Assembly (NCBI GenBank): GCA_031841125.1
Contig: CM063107.1
Coordinates: forward strand, 46,079,497-46,143,496
Origin: Acanthococcus lagerstroemiae
Lineage: Eukaryota > Arthropoda > Insecta > Hemiptera > Eriococcidae
Length of the DNA stretch: 64,000 bases
Direction of reading: 5' to 3'
The position numbers and the translations under genes were made by a program. Numbering within the stretch: position 1 is the first letter of the stretch; each line of letters begins with the position of its first letter. Positions 10,042 through 20,366 of this stretch are shown here, one piece after another. The notes below the pieces were generated by a model. The model saw nothing but the letters and a program-made list of their open reading frames with translations, did not search any database and was not told where the DNA came from.

Positions 10042-12320
10042 GGCAGGCAGTGTGATTTCAGAAAAATCCATATGCACCTATAATCCATGTTTAACTTCAA
10101 GTAATGGGCAGCTCAAGTTGATTTAAAATCTAAAAAAATCTATAATTCCTTTTTCATGGTGTGGAACAAGATCGGGGGGGCGGGGAGTTTGTCGCTCTAA
10201 TGCTTGGCAGCCTACATCATATGTATCTTAAAAGTTTGATGAAACTTATTTAAAATTTAATAGGTAGTCTGAAAAAAAATCCGGACGTGGCGTGTTTATA
10301 ACCAGCAGTATCATAGCCTTAGACTGCGATTCATTGTGTTGATAATATGTCATGCTGCCAAATAGCTGGACACTAAGCCGAGAATTGATTATAATTTTTC
10401 TCATTTTACTGAGTTACAACTTTTCAAACTCCTTATTCTTATATGTAGATACATTTTTCAGAAATCGTGAAAATTGATAATAATAAAAATCCAGGAGAAA
10501 ACAATTATTTCGAAAAGATGTATAAAAAAACTGATTCAGTTCAATATTATTTACTCTCAGACTATTTTTTCCCCCCATTGCTTTCAGAAGAGGGTTGAGA
10601 AATTTTATTATTGAGAGACCTTTCGCAAAAGCGATATTCGTTTATTCAAAAAACTAAATGGTAAGCTCATCGGTTGCTTTCCCGAAAAGTTTCTTTCGCA
10701 TTTGCGAATGTGGGGCGATAATGTCAACATTGGGTTATTATTATTCCTTCTTATTTAAATCGAGAGCCTTTGAAATACGCTGAAGCCGATATTATTATCC
10801 GGTAAGTTAATACTATTTCCAGCGTCTTTGGTGTGCACGTACTTACTCTTAGAGTGTACTGACGCGAGCTCAGTGTTCGAACCATTTTAAATCAATTACC
10901 GTGCTTAAATTTACCTCGCTGCTCTGTTGACGAAAATGTGTACGCAGTTTCCGCATCAATTTGCTTTGAGTATGAAATCATGGGAAAAAAATAAAGACAT
11001 TATTCGGATCGGCATTGAAGCGAAACGTACTGCGTTTGGTGAGATTAGTATCCGGTTGCTCTCATACGTCACTGATCTTGGCGGTATAGTGATAGCTCTG
11101 AAGGGTAAATATGAAGTGGGCATCTCACGAATATATTAGCACTTATTATATTGGAACTGCTACTTGAGCCTGATTAGACGGCTCATTACTGCAAGTCTCA
11201 CCTAACTAAAGGAAGGATACGAAAATGTTATGTTGACTCTGACTCCTGATTCCTTCAGCTCCCTCGATGCTCCACTTCGGAAAAAATGAAAAATTTGTCT
11301 CGACTTTTGAAGAAAATTAAAATGAGAAGTATAACTACTGAATGAGTTTTGTCACTGAGTATCTTCTGTAGAAATGACACATATAGGAAACGTACGAAAG
11401 TGAAGTTTACGGTTGTGAGACAAATACATGGTAGAGTTTAGAATATTGTTGACTCGAATCCAATTCAGTAATATCTTCGCAACATCCTACGTATGCTTTC
11501 TGTTGGTTGAAAAGTAAAGCTCCGACCTTGACGTGGCCGAAAAACAAAGAATTGTGACGATTCTTCATGCCTCATTGTCCCTGAATAGGTGTTGCTACTA
11601 TTTGTTCACAGAAAAAGGACGCTGGTTACGTTAATTTGTAGATTATGTCGAATACGGAATGAATTATTTAAGGCACGACCTACTATAGTTTTCCGAAAAT
11701 GACAATCGGTGTGATGCAGCGATCCATCAAAAATGTTCGCTGAAAAAATGAACGAATAATTTTTGTGCAGTTTCGTGAATTCTGTAACAAACTACATTGA
11801 TGTAACCCAGGTAGCTTTGACAGAGAGCATAATTATCATTCACGCATGTGCTGTTGAGAAAAGGTCAAGTTTTTGTATATTTTTGATGCCACGCCGCACC
11901 AAGTGTTAATCATGGCTGTAACTGGAAAATCTGATCGAAAAGTAAATCATAATATGTATAATCTTGCCTCGATAATAATTAATCAACAGGCCCTCATCAA
12001 AAGGAAGAACGGAGAAAAATTGATTCAAGGTTATATTGTTGATATCCCTCCATCCCGAGTACCTAACTATTTCTATTAACCCGCGAAATACGTGTCCATA
12101 TAAATGAGGACCTTTCTGGGAATTTCATTTGAAAAAATGTCCCTGAAGGTAATTTCTTTTCTTATGCTACTTGATCAGAAAGGCAATGTTTACGTTGGTG
12201 TTTTACAGACGACAAGAAGCGCCTATCATTCATGCATCGAGTGCTAACGAGACCTGCATGTAAAGTAGACGTCCCTCAATGTAAAGCGTTTTTACATGAA
12301 AAAATTGCTGGCCAGTAATT
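10042..12320. other. Intergenic, no gene recognised
   Basis: Short open frames at 10927-11139 (70 codons) and 11873-12079 (68 codons) on the plus strand have no recognisable domain, signal peptide or paired splice sites. I do not call them genes. Confidence 0.4.
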
Positions 12321-12404
12321 TCGTATCGGGGAATTGAACCCGCGTCCATTGAAACATTTGACTGAAATGTAGCGATTGTCTCTAACCACTCGGTCACAGA
12401 GCGA
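12321..12404 (-). repeat. tRNA-like sequence (tRNA pseudogene or SINE head)
   Basis: On the minus strand the sequence has an A-box (GACCGAGTGGTTAGA), a 5-bp anticodon-like stem ACATT/AATGT around a 7-base loop TCAGTCA, a variable region and a B-box (GGTTCAATTCC). The layout and length (84 nt) resemble a class II (Ser/Leu-type) tRNA. The acceptor arms pair for only about three bases, the T stem is mismatched, and loop position 33 is C instead of T. A working tRNA is unlikely; a tRNA-derived retroposon or decayed tRNA fits better. Confidence 0.6.
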
Positions 12405-12844
12405 ATTATAAAATGGCGACTTAAGAACGCATTTAAATATTCACGATGTAGTACAGCTGTTACCGTTTGTTGTTAACCGTCGTTACGTTTTTGTTGGCCA
12501 CTATCTGTGTATGCTGCTTGTGCATGTGAACAAACTGAAGACTAGACTGTGATACTGTACTTTGTAGTAATTAACTGATAACTGAGCAAATTAAATTTCT
12601 GAATTAATTACGCGCACAAAAATCACCTGTCTATAATTTAAATTAAAAAAAAAATAAATAAAATACAGACCATGTCAGCAAAAAACATTGCCACTTCTGA
12701 TCACGGGGTATAAAAAATATTTTCCACAACAAGAGCCAAAAATGAGTTTACATGACTCGGGAATTGCTCACTCGCTACGCTCGTTCGCAAACTTTCCCTC
12801 TCGTCACGTCAATACTCACTTTTGACTCTTGGTGTGTAATATAC

Positions 12845-13055
12845 TATTTTCATCCAGATAGCTCAATGCTATTGCTGAAAATATTTTAACCAACTTTCTT
12901 TTAAAAACGATTTTTTATAACACGGCAAAGGTGTTCAAATATCACTCCTTTTATACGTTTTTTATAGGTATGAACTAGTTAAATTATACCCCAGTTATGG
13001 AAGCAGGGCTACCAACATAGGTACTTTTGGTTAACTTCCCAATTTCAATATCGAT
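12845..13055 (+). repeat. Dispersed repeat, copy 2 of 2 (partner 6392-6600)
   Basis: Direct-orientation copy of the sequence at 6392-6600, from ATCCAGATAGCTCAATGCTA to GGTTAACTTCCCAATT. No coding potential and no defined ends were seen. Confidence 0.75.
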
Positions 13056-13426
13056 GTGGACCGTGCTTCGCCGGAAGTAGGAGAGCGGGAGGATATGTTT
13101 CGGACAGTTATTAGATTTTTCTATGCTTCACTTAAATTATGTGTCTAAGGAGAAAAATAATTACATAGCCGTGAAGAGGTGATTTTTTTACCTATGCGGT
13201 GTAAAAATAAATTTTTTTATCGAGTAGATTTGAAGAAATTGATTTTTGAGTATTGTGGATCTTTTGTTCCAAACCTCCACCTTAGGAGGAGGTTTTTGAC
13301 AGTGCTGTGGAGAGGAGGTAGACACACTTGAAATCAACAAATGAAAAAAATTCAAAAAAAAATACTCCAAAAGTTATTTTAAGCGAATAATTTTCATTGC
13401 AGTCAGTATCAGTATATTTATAAATG

Positions 13427-13533
13427 TCCCTCGGCACTGATGTGATGCCCGAAAGGGTAGTTTCCGGTGCTAGGGGTGCGGTGTCATAGGAAACACTTTG
13501 GCCTGCGTGCATCGTCATACGTCCCACCATACC
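13427..13533 (-). repeat. 107-bp dispersed repeat, copy A, with 13-bp flanking direct repeats
   Basis: Read on the minus strand this aligns with 61462-61574 (plus) over its whole length, and with 29452-29536 (minus) over its second half. It is bounded by ATATTTATAAATG on both sides (13414-13426 and 13534-13546), which looks like the target duplication of a retroposed or mobile unit. The minus strand stays open and reads YDTAPLAPETTLSGITSVPR; the other two copies keep the same frame. I do not recognise the peptide. The last base of the right-hand repeat is also the first base of the element at 13546-14429, so the two may share a history. Confidence 0.8.
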
Positions 13534-13545
13534 ATATTTATAAAT

Positions 13546-14429
13546 GAGGAGCTCAGAATCAAAACTCACATTTGCTATTTCACTTCAAGGGCGCAAATAG
13601 GCAAAATACTGTACACGGGTGCAGAGGAATATCTTTGCTGTGTCTGTGAACGTACCCGATCGGCAAGTACCGACACTATTTCGACAGTGTCGAATTCTGC
13701 TCATTTCGACCGTCGAATTGTCGAACACTGACCAATCAGAAAGCAGCTTGACTGCACCGCCGGTTGCATTTCTTCGAATTCCGCAAAATTACTGCATTTT
13801 TGTCGATTTGTCGGCAATTGCCGGCTGTCGAAGTGTCGATCGACAGTTATTTTGCCCATAGGGTAGAGTATGTTATCAGTCTTGCTAACTTAGCATAATT
13901 GATGCTAGATTTGGCATAATTCAATTTTACAGTATTCCAAAATGTTTAATCTGGAATCTAGCATCTTTCTTCGGCATAGTTACATCTGAATTCAGCATAT
14001 TTTAGAATTTTAGCATAATTCTTTTTTTAAGCAAAAAAATGTCAGAGAACTGACTGGACTGTTTCCTTTCTATTTTCTACTATTAGAATTCCAAAATTAT
14101 ACCAAATTAAATCTAATTTAGCATATTCTTCGAAGTTTAGCATCTTACTTTTGGCGGACTTTTATGTTTTTTCTGGTTTCAAGTAGCAAAAAATAGATAT
14201 TCCATTTGACATCCATTTTTAGCATTTTTTGGGAGGCGATTTAACACCCATTTAGCACATTTGAAAGGCAGTTTAGCTCTGTATGGGAAAAAAGTTGGCA
14301 ACACTGTATGTTATACATATCGCACATTCACAGGCGCAGCAAAGGTATTCCTGCACCCGTGTTTAGTATTTTGCCTGTTTGCGCCCTTGAAGTGAAATGG
14401 CAAATGTGAGTTTTGATTCTGAGCTCCTC
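13546..14429. mobile_element. Non-autonomous element with ~104-bp terminal inverted repeats
   Basis: The left arm (13546-13650, beginning GAGGAGCTCAGAATCAAAAC) matches the reverse complement of the right arm (14326-14429) with about ten mismatches and small indels. The tetranucleotide AAAT lies on both sides (13542-13545, 14430-14433) and may be a 4-bp target duplication. The interior has no transposase. Left of centre it has nested TGTCGAA/TTCGACA palindromes (13680-13850); right of centre it has a cluster of TTTAGCAT words (13887-14280). A lone GAGCTCCTCAA-type end near 42151-42165 may belong to the same family. Confidence 0.85.
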
Positions 14430-14433
14430 AAAT

Positions 14434-15483
14434 GAAATAATAATAATTAGGTAAGAAGAGAATTAGCATCTCGATTAACATATACACGTCTAATGGCCGT
14501 TTACGAGCGTAGTACCTTAGCATTTTCACATTGAAATACAGCTAAATAATTCAAACTACAATATTCCAATTTTACGGATGCTATAAATCAGGAAATAATA
14601 TTATCATGAATATGGCACTCGTGTTAAATCCGTACGCTAAATAATGTGTCCAAAACATCCTTTTGTTTCACTGTCCAAAACATCCTCATAGCTATTATTT
14701 TTTTGTTTACAATTATCGAAAAATAATTGGTGGCTCATTCCACTACGAACACACTTGCAATATATCCTGGAATGTTTGCTCTATCTGGTGACCAATTTAA
14801 AGACTTGTACAATTTCAGAATGAAATGATATTCTTAATTTTATAAACCATAAAGCCAATTATTTTTCTTAAGAAAAACACTTTTTTTCCCTGGATCAGGG
14901 TGATCTCGTAATTTTTTTTGTGGTATACTTATTTATTAAAGTTGCCAACATACCATCCAAGAATTATCGATTTTGAGTCAGTGTAAATAGTTAAAAGCAG
15001 CTAAGTCCTTTAATCCGTGTCTGTTTCTCTCCCCTACCTATTTTCCTATAATAATTCCAGGTGAATAAACATTCCAATCTTGCTTTACCTACTTCTGTGT
15101 ACCTACTGGTATAGTAAGAACTGAAAAACAGTTTGAAAACAATTAAAAAAATGTGTTTATTTAAAAAACATAGTATGAAACAAGAAGAAATGAATACCAA
15201 ATGTCGTTTCTGGAAGAAGTAGGTAGATAGGTGTAAATAAGCGAGACTCTATAAAATACAGTCACTTTGAAAAATGTTCAGTTACGAATCTTAATTCCAA
15301 CTTGTAGTACTAGTCATCTACCTGAATTATATCACATACAAAATATAGGTTTCGAGGCATTATTTACACATAGAAAATACAGTAAGTAAAAAACATAAGA
15401 AGAAATGTATGAAGTTTACGAAAATTGACTCGGGTTTCAAAATCTTCAACATACAAATACTAGCAAATACATAACAACTTGAT
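14434..15483. other. Intergenic, no gene recognised
   Basis: AT-rich; nothing beyond short, unsupported frames. Confidence 0.45.
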
Positions 15484-15790
15484 CATTATAAATGTACATT
15501 ACTTAAATATAGAAATGAATCACAGATACATCCTACATTATAAGGTAGTTGCATATTTAATTATCGCAGCAATAATATCAATAGTAATTATTTAACAACA
15601 TTTAGGTAGTATCCATAAAATTGAGTACCTACAATCATTATTATGTGCATTACTTAAATACAGAAATGAATCACAGATACATCTTACATAATAAGGTACT
15701 TGCAAATTCAATGATTGTAACAATAATATCAATACCTAGTACCTAATTATTTATCAACATTTAGCTAGTGTCCATAACATGAAGTACCTA
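15484..15790 (+). repeat. Two-copy tandem duplication, ~152-159 bp unit
   Basis: 15484-15630 and 15636-15790 repeat the same non-coding sequence. Shared blocks include CATTACTTAAATA, GAAATGAATCACAGATACAT and CAATAATATCAATA. The period grows from 152 to 159 because of small insertions in the second unit. Confidence 0.8.
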
Positions 15791-16867
15791 CTTAGCACTC
15801 CCAATGGTAACTTTGGGTATTAGGTATATAGTTTTTGTATCTATATCCAGTATCCAAGTCTATCTAATATATTCAGAGTCTATTCATTTCCACCATCCAT
15901 CTAGTTTTTCAGTGAGATCTCTACTTTTAAATGTGATCACAGTTGAAATATGGCGCGACAAGGAGATCTTTTATTTCTCCTCTTATATTTGTATATTTAC
16001 AAAATTTTAATCGATCAGAGCGGTAATCGAAATGTTCTAAGAGATCATTGATTACAGTCTAGTCTTTACCTAATTGTATCATTAATCTCCTTTGTCGATT
16101 AAAATAATTCTGAAGTACAGGTATCAGAGCAGTGTACAATACGAGTATATACTCATGTGGTATTCTGTATATCCTATTGCTTAAAACGATACCAAATAGT
16201 ATCGGCCGATACCGAGTATACTCGGTATTGTAGCGACAGGTAGTTGTTTTCGTGATGTGGTATCGCCGATAACGAGTATCACTGATAAGGCATCACTACT
16301 ACACCGCCTAAAATACAGCGCTAATCATAAAACGATTCCTGAACGAGTATATTACTCGCCGATATCGTATCGGTGAAACCGACTACCGAGTACCCCGATC
16401 TGCGTTTTTAAGCTTGTGACACTATCTGTGGCAAAAAAAAGTGCTCAAGTCTGTAAATTTCGCAAATTTGTGGTAAAAGTGTGGCAAATATTTAGATCCG
16501 ACCCTTTTATCACTGGAAATATGTCACACGGCCTCCGTGACATTAAAGTGTCACAAATATGCTTATGTGTGACAGTTTATGTTGTCATATTTAAGCAGAA
16601 AACTGCTTATTTGTGGCAATTTGAGAGAACCTAGAAATTAAATAATTAATCGTTATACTTAAATTCAACTTTGAACATATATTGTCTTGTACTAACTGGG
16701 ATTGTGATTGTGCTCTCATTTCTGTGTTTTAATTTGAAATTTGACGACTACTTATAATTTATGATTTTATATTTAAATATATTTCGTTCGTGTGTTGCTG
16801 TGCTCCTTGACCACCACGTGTGCGAATGAAATACATGGCTACAATGAAAACGAGTAAGTTACCTAAT

Positions 16868-17097
16868 TATAATTATTATCCTGTGTATTTTTCCTCTTTC
16901 AGTCTGTTCTGTTATTTGGAGCTTCTTAGTATATATACGAGTCTATATTTCAAAATCACTGGTAAACAGCGCGTGTATGTTCCTCACGCTGTTCACCAGT
17001 GATTTCAAAATATACTCGATCGTATATAGACGATGAAGCTCTCCAAATAACAGAACAGGCTGAAAGAGGAAAAAATACACAGGATAAGTATATAATA
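16868..17097. repeat. Long imperfect hairpin inside the 2.1-kb hAT element
   Basis: 16868-16976 and 16984-17097 are near-perfect reverse complements with about 110-base arms around a short loop. Shared blocks include TTATCCTGTGTATTTTT, CTGTTCTGTTATTTGGAG and TTCAAAATCACTGGT. A transcript from either strand would fold into one long duplex. Confidence 0.85.
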
Positions 17098-17819
17098 ATC
17101 TTCCTCCGGATGATCTTTGCTGGCGGAATTTTTCTGTAGAATAACATCCTTTATAAGTATCTACGCTTGTTCACCTGATAGATAAGCTGGAATCAACATA
17201 GCTGCATGATACCTGTATTTTGTGATTGCACTGCGCTGAGAGAATAATATCCGTGCATTTTGGAATTGCTGGCAGTTTGTATTCTGAGAAGGAGCGCTCC
17301 AACATCAACCAAAACCAAAAGTGCATATACATAAGAACTCAATATTTTGGTAGAAACTATATGACATAGCGTTTACTGATAAGCATTTTTCAATGTGAGT
17401 ACACATTTTTGAATCGGCAGCCCAATTTTGAAAAATTCTACTTTTTACGCTCTTTCCAAACATACTAATAACTCATTTTGTTTACAAATGTTGGTTGGTT
17501 CCTTGACGCTGAATATAGCGTCCAATTAAGTTGAACAACTTAGTCAGGGGTTGTTTTTAGTCCTGTACTTTATTTTTAGTACCTATCTATAATTATTATT
17601 TTGTTGTATGTATGTAAAATATACATTTTCTACGTGCTTTTTGTAAATATTGACTACATTATTTACATTGTTATCGCGCTCCTACCACACTCGCTTTGCG
17701 GTATCGTGTATTTATTTATTCTTATGGCAGAAATATATTTCTGTAATATATGTAATATACCTATGCGATGCTCACAATTGAGGGTGCAGCGGGGGCTATA
17801 ACCAGCGCCTGCAGAGGCG

Positions 17820-18000
17820 AGCAAAAAACTGCGTAAATGTGACACTTATTAAAATGGCACAAATGAGCACATTTCTGTCACAAGTGGCATTAAAAACTGC
17901 CCAGTAAGCAAAAAACTGCTTAAACGTGACATTTTTTTAATTGACACAAATGAGCACATTTCTGTCACAAATGAGCACATTTCTGTCACAAATGGTATTA
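17820..18000 (+). repeat. Tandem subterminal repeats, TGTCACAAATGAGCAC type
   Basis: Two units of about 80-95 bp start AAAAAACTGC and end AAAAACTGCCCAGT. They contain the word ATGAGCACATTTCTGTCACA, and the second unit has an extra internal copy. Related words occur inverted near 16440-16630, so these behave as subterminal repeats of the hAT element's core. Confidence 0.75.
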
Positions 18001-18233
18001 AAAACTGCCCAGTTGTGACACTGGTGGCAGCAGACTGACAAAAACCCGTTCTCGTCTCTGATTGGTGGAATTAATTGTCACAAATTGTACAAAAAAGTGC
18101 TGAAATTATCATGTCACATTTGAGCACTTTTTCTGAAAAATTCGCAGATCGGGACGTAATCGGTAGTCGCTCTGCAACGATACAATACCCGAGTACCGAT
18201 ATCCGCGGTATCATGCACTGCTCTGACAGGTAT

Positions 18234-19007
18234 ATCAGTAACCTTTATAAGGAATTCATTTTCCAATGGTAAATTTTACTTTACAAAATATACGCCTTCA
18301 TTTTTCTCAGTTTGGTGTTATGAGCCCAAATTAATAAATCTCCTAACTCAGTAATTCCTACTCTAGATATATTCTACGCACTTAAATTGTAGGTATTCTT
18401 ATTTTCTTATTAGGTATAACAACAGCCTAGTAGACTAATCCATAAAAATGGCTTTTCCCTTTTAAATGAATTCATTTTTTCTATTGCAATTTCACTTTGG
18501 TAGTTTATTCAAATATATTGAGTTTCTTTCATTTTAAGATAATTATAAATTCATTAATCATAAATATCTTCACTCCTTTTGAACGGTGTAACATGAGATA
18601 TGAGACTGCTTTCAACTTTTTCTTGCAGAATTTGGTATGTTGTGCTGGCTTAATTGACAACAAACATGTCAAACAAAGATTCTAAGCTACCAAAATTAGA
18701 TACTATACTCTGCTTCTATCGCTGGTATTTGAAAAGTAGCTCATGCCGATCATTTTAAAATGATGTTGGACTCATCAGTGAAGTCTATTAAACATCATAC
18801 GTGTTCTTTTCAGTTTATAAGAAAGTCAGCCATTGTACCCACTAAAACAAATAATGTTGATACCCAAAACTTATTGTTATTGCGGTTGAGTGTGATATAG
18901 AATTTACCTACAAAAGTCGAGTTACAGTGTTGACATAACATATACCTATTCTGGATCGAATTTTACATCAAATTCCGTGTAGAATTCTATCCAAAAGTCG
19001 ATGTCAG
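18234..19007. other. Intergenic between the two hAT elements
   Basis: No gene or repeat boundary recognised. Confidence 0.4.
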
Positions 19008-19015
19008 TGTACAGC

Positions 19016-19335
19016 AGAGCAGTGCACAATACGAGTATATACTCATGTGGTATTCGGTATCGTATCGCTTAAAACGATACCGAATAGTATTGGCCGATAC
19101 CGAGTATACTCTGTATTGTAGCGACAGGTAGTCGTTTTCGTGATATGGTATCGCCGATAACGAGTATCACTGATAAGGCATCACTACTTCACCACCTAAA
19201 ATACAGCGCTAATCATAAAACGATTCCTGAACGAGTATTACTCGGTATCCTATCGGTGAAACCGACTAGTAGTCGGTAGTCGCTTTCCAACAATACAATA
19301 CCCGAGTACCGATATCGGTATTGTGCACTGCTCTG
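19016..19335. mobile_element. 320-bp hAT-type MITE with perfect 18-bp TIRs and 8-bp target duplication
   Basis: Both ends read CAGAGCAGTGCACAATAC inward, an 18-base perfect inverted repeat. GTGTACAG flanks the element on both sides (19008-19015, 19336-19343). The sequence aligns with the outer parts of the element at 16125-18225 and lacks its 1.76-kb core. It contains palindromes of the GAGTATACTC type. It has no coding capacity, so mobility would have required a transposase encoded elsewhere. Confidence 0.93.
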
Positions 19336-20245
19336 GTGTACAGTAACTCAACTTTTGTATCGAATTGTTTTTCAAAACTGACCACAACATCATGTCACAA
19401 AAGTGACAGGTTCGGAATTTTGATGAAAGAGCCAATTGTTCTATTGACTATGTTTCAAAGGTAAGTATTTGTTGTGGGTATTTTGGTAACAGGTTGTGCT
19501 ATTGTGTTATTTGTATTACGGTAAGAATTACTCTTTCATGGGACTGATATTAAGGAGAGGGCATTTGTAAAAGAAAGTAAACAGAGAGGATTCCATTTCC
19601 CTAGAAGTTGCTGATTTTGTATTGAGACCAAGTGATTTGTTTGATATGAGTCACCAAGTGCAAAAGTTTTAATCAATTCGGTCTTCTGTAGAACCTGCCT
19701 ATAAAATATATTAGGGCTTCGCCGCGAGATAGAAACACTATATTCTTCGAATTTATAACCTTCAATATTTCTTCATATAATGTAACATCGTAAATATAGT
19801 CGATCTTGTATTAGTTACCCAATCGCCCCAACAAAATTTCCACTACCATATTACATTTATAATACTTGTACCCAGTAATTAGGCTTAGAACAAATTTGTA
19901 CTTAACGGATTCGGCACTTTAAGGTAAAATTCCATTTTGATTTAAGTTACAGCAATAACTTTGACTCAATGGTATGGCACGTTGACAGGAAAAATCAGTC
20001 GAAAGAACGATTTTGCCCTTTACTTATTATAATTTATCGATGTATGTTGTAGCAACTATATGCTTGTACATATTTTGAAAAAACTAGGTCAATAGTTATT
20101 GTATATAAGGTAAAGGGTGAAAATTTTGAACAATTTCTCAATTGTGTACGTATTTTTGTTGTGTAATGTGTGCTCAGGCAACATATTATGTCGATAGTAG
20201 GGTTGGATTATCGTGCAATCAAAAAATGATCTTTCTGTGTTTCAG

Positions 20246-20366
20246 AAACAGATCTCTTGTCGTGTTTTGTGAGCCCTTCCAACTTTGTCAGCGACATTGG
20301 TGTGACTTCGAAACAATATGAAGGAAATGTGGGAGCTTAGGCGCCGAAATAAACATCACTTTGAAG
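20246..20366 (+). other. Possible 121-base spliced exon
   Basis: The segment is bounded by a strong acceptor (CTTTCTGTGTTTCAG, ending 20245) and a consensus donor (AAG|GTAAGT at 20366/20367). No frame is open throughout: one reads SNFVSDIGVTSKQYEGNVGA before a stop, and another begins at an internal ATG (MKEMWELRRRNKHHFE) and stays open to the donor. Two further AG|GTAA-type donors occur upstream at 19460 and 19520. This could be a 5'UTR or start exon, or chance; no homology is recognised. Confidence 0.3.

Larger units (their letters stand above)
16125..18225. mobile_element. 2.1-kb hAT-type non-autonomous element with 8-bp target duplication
   Basis: Left end CAGAGCAGTGTACAATACGA and right end (reverse complement) CAGAGCAGTGCATGATAC form the terminal inverted repeat. 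ACAGGTAT flanks the element exactly on both sides (16117-16124, 18226-18233). An 8-bp duplication with CAGAG... ends is characteristic of the hAT superfamily. The outer ~270 bp on the left and ~80 bp on the right are close relatives of the short element at 19016-19335. The interior (about 16395-18155) begins GATCTGCG and ends CGCAGATC, so it is either the original core or a nested insertion. It carries dense TGTCACA/TGTGACA words and a 230-bp foldback (16868-17097). No transposase is recognisable. Confidence 0.88.

Noticed and set aside
10310..10345. AGCAGTATCATAGCC word resembling part of U4 snRNA
   Set aside because: Only one short block matches; neither the 5' end nor later conserved segments are present.
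12321..12404. Functional tRNA gene
   Set aside because: The acceptor arms do not pair beyond three bases, the T stem is mismatched, and position 33 is not T. Kept as a tRNA-like repeat.
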